Assembly (NCBI RefSeq): GCF_021245805.1
Contig: NZ_JAJJNF010000001.1
Location: forward strand, 434,001-498,000
Length of the DNA: 64,000 bases
Reading direction: 5' to 3'
DNA from: Mangrovimonas futianensis
Lineage (GTDB): Bacteria; Bacteroidota; Bacteroidia; Flavobacteriales; Flavobacteriaceae
Numbering within the stretch: position 1 is the stretch's first letter; each line of letters starts with the position of its first letter. A program made the position numbers and the translations under genes. The notes below the pieces were generated by a model, which saw only the letters and a list, made by a program, of their open reading frames with translations, did no database searches and was not told where the DNA came from. Shown here piece after piece: positions 60,449 through 64,000 of the stretch.

Positions 60449-61744
60449 TTACAAATTAAACAATCGAGGTAACCACAAGGTCAACTCAGGAAAATAGGTT
60501 ACCAAAAACAGGGCAACAATCATTGCCAAGAATAAAGGAACCAAAGGTTTTACAACTTTTTGTATGGTAGTTTGTGCCACACCAACACCTACGAACAGCA
60601 CCGATCCTACAGGTGGTGTACAAAGCCCAATACAAAGGTTAAGCACCATGATAATTCCAAAATGAATGGGGTCCATACCCAATTTGGTTACCACTGGTAA
60701 AAAGATGGGCGTGAATATTAAAACCGCTGGAGTCATATCCATAAAAATCCCTACAAACAAAAGCAGCAAATTAATAATCAATAAAATGACAATCTTATTG
60801 TCACTTATAGATAATAAAGCAGAACTGATATCTTGGGGTATGTTCTCATAAGACATTACCCATGACATACTCATAGATGCTCCAATCAATAACATAACTA
60901 CAGCCGTAGTAGACGAAGAATCCAACAAGATCTCTGGAAGCGATTTAAAGGTGATTTCTTTGTAGTAAAATCCGAGAAGCAAGGTATACAACACGGCAAT
61001 GGCAGAGGCCTCTGTAGCTGTAAAAATCCCGCTAACGATACCTCCAATAACTACTACCAACAACATCAAACTTGGCAAAGCCGCAATAAAGGTCTTTGTT
61101 ACCTCCTTTAAAGAGCTACGCTCTCCTTGCTTATATTTTTTCTTTTTGGCCCAAAACGATGCCACCAACATTAAAAACAATCCTGTCAATATACCGGGAA
61201 TATATCCTGCCAAAAACAGAGCTGCAATAGATACACCCCCACTAGCTAATGAATAAACGATTAATACATTACTAGGAGGAATTACCAATCCTGTGGTGGC
61301 CGAAGTAATATTTACGGCAGCACCAAACTCTTTTGAGTAACCTTCTTTCTCCATTTCAGGACCCAAAATACTTCCCATAGCTGAAGCCGAAGCCATAGCC
61401 GAACCCGCAATAGCACCCATTAACATGGCGCCTATAACATTGATTAAGGCTAACCCACCTGGAAGTGATCCAACCAAGGTTTTCGCAAATGCAATAAGCC
61501 TATGGGCTATGCCCCCTTTATTCATTAATTGGCCCGAGAGTATAAAAAACGGAATTGCCAAAAGGGCAAAACTATCCAAACCAGTACCCATCCTTTGAGA
61601 AACCGTGGTAAGTGCTGGTAAGCTAGGAATACTCACCAACATGGTTAAAACAGATGAAATAGAGATACTCCAAGCGACTGGTGTTCCTATTGACAATAAG
61701 GCAATAAAACTAAAAACTAGTACAATTACTGGGAAATAATCCAT
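60449..61744 (-). CDS. TRAP transporter large permease subunit
   Basis: A 431-residue membrane protein with about 12 segments and the DctM signatures (FALLAIPFFILSGQLMNKGG; GAIAGSAMASASAMGSILGPEM; VIPPSNVLIVYSLASGG). With the small subunit (2 bp upstream) and the binding protein it makes a sodium-driven importer. In this locus the substrate is probably galacturonate or a related keto-uronate. Confidence 0.93.
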   Translation of the reverse strand: MDYFPVIVLVFSFIALLSIGTPVAWSISISSVLTMLVSIPSLPALTTVSQRMGTGLDSFALLAIPFFILSGQLMNKGGIAHRLIAFAKTLVGSLPGGLALINVIGAMLMGAIAGSAMASASAMGSILGPEMEKEGYSKEFGAAVNITSATTGLVIPPSNVLIVYSLASGGVSIAALFLAGYIPGILTGLFLMLVASFWAKKKKYKQGERSSLKEVTKTFIAALPSLMLLVVVIGGIVSGIFTATEASAIAVLYTLLLGFYYKEITFKSLPEILLDSSSTTAVVMLLIGASMSMSWVMSYENIPQDISSALLSISDNKIVILLIINLLLLFVGIFMDMTPAVLIFTPIFLPVVTKLGMDPIHFGIIMVLNLCIGLCTPPVGSVLFVGVGVAQTTIQKVVKPLVPLFLAMIVALFLVTYFPELTLWLPRLFNL

Positions 61745-61746
61745 GG

Positions 61747-62208
61747 TTAGTTAAGGGTTTTAATATCAGAAATCTTATAAAAAATAATCAATAGGCCACT
61801 CAAAGGGATACAAGAATAAACCCATGCTAATGGAATTTGTAAGGCTGGCGAATGCTGTCCCAATACAGAGGTAATGTAAACAAGCCTAATCCCTCCTATC
61901 ACCAAACAAAAAAAGGCAAATGCAATAATCAAGATATAGACTATGCGTTTTATTTTTTTCTGGGTTTCGGTAGTTGCTTTTTGAGGCAAAACATCAATTG
62001 CCACATGCATGTTTCTACCTGAAACATAAGCTGCTCCCAAAATTCCCAACCAAATCATAAGATATCTTGCCAATTCATCTGTAAATGAACTTGGGGTCCC
62101 AACCACAAACCTGGTAAAGACCTGCCATAAAACATTCACGACCATCACCGCCATAATGGTGATAAGTAGTCTACCCAAAATCAAATCAATTCTGCTTCTA
62201 AGATTCAT
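61747..62208 (-). CDS. TRAP transporter small permease subunit
   Basis: A 153-residue DctQ-type protein with four membrane segments and the family pattern WQVFTRFVVGTPSSFTDELARYLMIWLGILGAA. It is packed between the large subunit and the binding protein with gaps of 1-2 bp, so the three are translated together. Confidence 0.92.
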   Translation of the reverse strand: MNLRSRIDLILGRLLITIMAVMVVNVLWQVFTRFVVGTPSSFTDELARYLMIWLGILGAAYVSGRNMHVAIDVLPQKATTETQKKIKRIVYILIIAFAFFCLVIGGIRLVYITSVLGQHSPALQIPLAWVYSCIPLSGLLIIFYKISDIKTLN

Positions 62209-62209
62209 A

Positions 62210-63190
62210 TTATCTGTTACTTTTTATTTGATCTATCAATTCTTTGATTTCGGGATCCTGCTCATATTGCTTGTAAACCGATTTCGTTTTTTCTGAAAAA
62301 GGCTCCTTGTTTGGCAAAATGACCGAAACGCCAGCTGCCTTAACGGCCTCTAGAGCTTCTTTTTCCGAATCTTCCCAAAGCACTCTTTGATAAGTCACAG
62401 ATTTGTCTACGGCCTCTTGCAACCAAACACGTTCCTGGTCTGATAAATGATCCCATGTATGCTTCCCAATGATTAAGACATCAGGAAGTAAGGTATGTTC
62501 ATCTAAACTGTAGTATTTACAAACCTCATAGTGTCTAGACAAATAAAAACTAGGAGGATTGTTCTCTGCCCCATCCACAACGCCTTGTTGTAGAGAGGTG
62601 TATAATTCACCCCATGAAATGGGTGTTGGAGAGCCTCCTAAACTTTTAACCATTTCAATGGCCGAGGCACTTTCCATAACCCGGATTTTCATTCCTTTTA
62701 AATCAGATGGTTCTTCAATGGGTTTTTCCTTGGTATAAAAACTTCGGCTACCAGCATCATAATATCCCATACCCTTAATCCAATAATCCTCACCTTCATC
62801 CAAAAGTTGTTTCCCGATAGGACCATCTAAAATTTGAAAAGCATGTTCTTTATCCCTAAACAAATAGGGAAGACCAAACACTTTCATTTTCGGCGCAAAA
62901 TTTTCCATGACTCCAACAGAAACTTTGGTCATGTCTAAACTTCCTATTTGCAGCAATTCAACACATTCCCTTTCGGTTCCTAATTGTTGACTTGGATAAA
63001 TTTCCAATTCCATTTTACCACCTGAAATTTCGGCGAGATCCTCACCCATTTTCACCATGGCTTTATGTACCGAATGATTCACATCCAGTCCATGACCTAG
63101 TTTAATAACACGGTGTTCCTGTGTATTATCACAGCCCATGAAAATTAAAAAACCAAGTAACGATAATGCTGCAAGAAGTTTGTTTTGCAT
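62210..63190 (-). CDS. TRAP transporter substrate-binding protein
   Basis: A 326-residue DctP-type binding protein, here with a lipoprotein signal (FLIFMGCDN, Cys ~20). Family signatures are visible: KLGHGLDVNHSVHKAM, IYPSQQLGTERECVELL, and MKIRVMESASAIEMVKSLGG with SWGELYTSLQQGVVDGAENNP. The Arg of KIRV is the usual carboxylate-binding residue, fitting a uronate. It is 1 bp from the eda gene. Confidence 0.93.
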   Translation of the reverse strand: MQNKLLAALSLLGFLIFMGCDNTQEHRVIKLGHGLDVNHSVHKAMVKMGEDLAEISGGKMELEIYPSQQLGTERECVELLQIGSLDMTKVSVGVMENFAPKMKVFGLPYLFRDKEHAFQILDGPIGKQLLDEGEDYWIKGMGYYDAGSRSFYTKEKPIEEPSDLKGMKIRVMESASAIEMVKSLGGSPTPISWGELYTSLQQGVVDGAENNPPSFYLSRHYEVCKYYSLDEHTLLPDVLIIGKHTWDHLSDQERVWLQEAVDKSVTYQRVLWEDSEKEALEAVKAAGVSVILPNKEPFSEKTKSVYKQYEQDPEIKELIDQIKSNR

Positions 63191-63191
63191 C

Positions 63192-63860
63192 TTATTTTCT
63201 AACTTTCTTAATGATGTCTAAAGCGTCTTTCACCTTTGCTTCCAACCCTTTAAAATCTTTATTTGCTAAAATATCTTTTGAAATAAGCTTAGAACCCATT
63301 CCTACGCAGGTAACACCTGCGTCAAACCAAGCTCTTAGGTTGTCTTCTTCTGGAGAAACACCTCCTGTAGGCATAATCGATGTCCAAGGTTGTGGCCCTT
63401 TAACACCTTTTACAAACTGCGGTCCGTAAATATCACCCGGGAATAACTTGACAATTTCGCAGCCTAATTCCTCTGCTCTAGCAATTTCAGTCAAGGAACC
63501 ACATCCTGGAGACCACAATACTTTTCTACGGTTACATACCACAGCGATATCCTCTCTCAAAACAGGAGTTACAATAAAATTGGCTCCCAATTGCATATAT
63601 AGGGATGCTGCTGCTGCATCGGTAACTGATCCTACTCCTAAAATCATACCTGGCAATTCTGCCGAAGCATACTTTACCAATTCACCAAAAACCTCATGAG
63701 CAAAGTCACCTCTCGCGGTAAACTCTAGCAAACGAGCACCTCCATCAAAACAGGCTTTTAAAACCTTCTTACTTAATTCTATATCTCTATGAAAAAACAA
63801 TGGAATCATTCCATTCTCTTTCATTACTTGAGCCACCTCAAGTCGTGTATATTGTGCCAT
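63192..63860 (-). CDS. eda: KDPG aldolase (2-keto-3-deoxy-6-phosphogluconate aldolase)
   Basis: A 222-residue TIM-barrel aldolase. It splits 2-keto-3-deoxy-6-phosphogluconate into pyruvate and glyceraldehyde-3-phosphate. Motifs: LLEFTARGDFA (catalytic Glu-region), GVGSVTDAAAA, FIVTPVL, WSPGCGSLTEI and the Schiff-base Lys in IVKLFPGD. It overlaps nothing but follows the probable KDG kinase gene by 86 bp, so the last two steps are together. Confidence 0.93.
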   Translation of the reverse strand: MAQYTRLEVAQVMKENGMIPLFFHRDIELSKKVLKACFDGGARLLEFTARGDFAHEVFGELVKYASAELPGMILGVGSVTDAAAASLYMQLGANFIVTPVLREDIAVVCNRRKVLWSPGCGSLTEIARAEELGCEIVKLFPGDIYGPQFVKGVKGPQPWTSIMPTGGVSPEEDNLRAWFDAGVTCVGMGSKLISKDILANKDFKGLEAKVKDALDIIKKVRK

Positions 63861-63946
63861 AATCTGTTATGTTATAGTCCTGTGAATGCTGAATGACCCG
63901 TTCTTTTCATTACAGCATCCACATGAACCCATTTAAATATTGTTAA

Positions 63947-64000
63947 TTAGCGAGCCACTCTTCCAGAAGCGTCTCCTCCCATAAGTTTTTTCACCTCATC
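63947..64000 (-). CDS. C-terminus of a probable sugar kinase (KDG kinase), partial
   Basis: The minus strand reads DEVKKLMGGDASGRVAR and then a stop at 63947-63949. The ending GDASGRV-x-R is common at the end of Bacteroidota PfkB-type 2-keto-3-deoxygluconate kinases. The position, directly upstream of KDPG aldolase, fits that role. Only 17 codons are visible, so the identity is tentative. The gene continues beyond the window. Confidence 0.5.
   Translation of the reverse strand, partial: DEVKKLMGGDASGRVAR

Overview
The window is chromosomal DNA of a marine-type Flavobacteriaceae/Bacteroidota bacterium. The evidence is the AT-rich sequence, SusC/SusD pair, BlaI/M56 pair, TPR histidine kinases, lipoprotein signals of the form L-x-S-C, and promoters of the Bacteroidota type (TTG, 19-20 bp, TAnnTTTG). 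No rRNA or CRISPR array was seen.

Region 1 (1-8028) is core chromosome: a BlaI-type repressor with an M56 membrane peptidase carrying a TonB-like tail, three AACTA-N6-TAGTT operators, a DUF456 membrane protein, a TPR histidine kinase with a LuxR-type response regulator, a small secreted protein, a CBS-pair protein and an MtfA/M90-type metallopeptidase.

Region 2 (8029-27890) is a ~19.9 kb integrative element inserted in the 3' end of tRNA-Arg(CCT). A 15-bp direct repeat (8029-8043 and 27876-27890) marks its ends. It carries a tyrosine integrase, a candidate toxin-antitoxin-SecB-chaperone operon with twin operators, a complete type I restriction-modification locus (HsdM, HsdS, a small protein, HsdR), an excisionase-like HTH protein with a Rep-like protein, and then a modular segment (20.5-27.1 kb). 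That segment is bounded by two copies of an ~80-bp palindrome-rich repeat. It contains an orphan gene, a proteasome-fold (Ntn hydrolase) protein followed by a 52-codon gene, and McrB/McrC. Short attC-like palindromes sit at each gene boundary. An M23 lipoprotein lies next to the right end.

Region 3 (27877-32075) holds the tRNA, a sodium/solute symporter, small lipoproteins and a degenerate stretch.

Region 4 (32076-64000) is a pectin utilisation locus. Eleven tightly packed minus-strand genes encode GH28, esterases, CE12, a PL10-CE8 fusion, a BNR propeller protein, GH43, an oxidoreductase, GH105, cupin and DUF4861 proteins. Next come a second GH28, a divergent LacI-type regulator, SusC/SusD, a beta-helix lipoprotein, PL1 and PL9 lyases, then altronate dehydratase, tagaturonate reductase, a three-part TRAP transporter, KDPG aldolase and the end of a probable KDG kinase. 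Together they would cut homogalacturonan and rhamnogalacturonan outside the cell and in the periplasm, import oligomers through SusCD and monomers through TRAP, and convert galacturonate to pyruvate and glyceraldehyde-3-phosphate. Matching palindromes with an AATCGAT core sit at the start sites of the GH28 and SusC promoters and upstream of lacI, and suggest one LacI-type switch for the locus.
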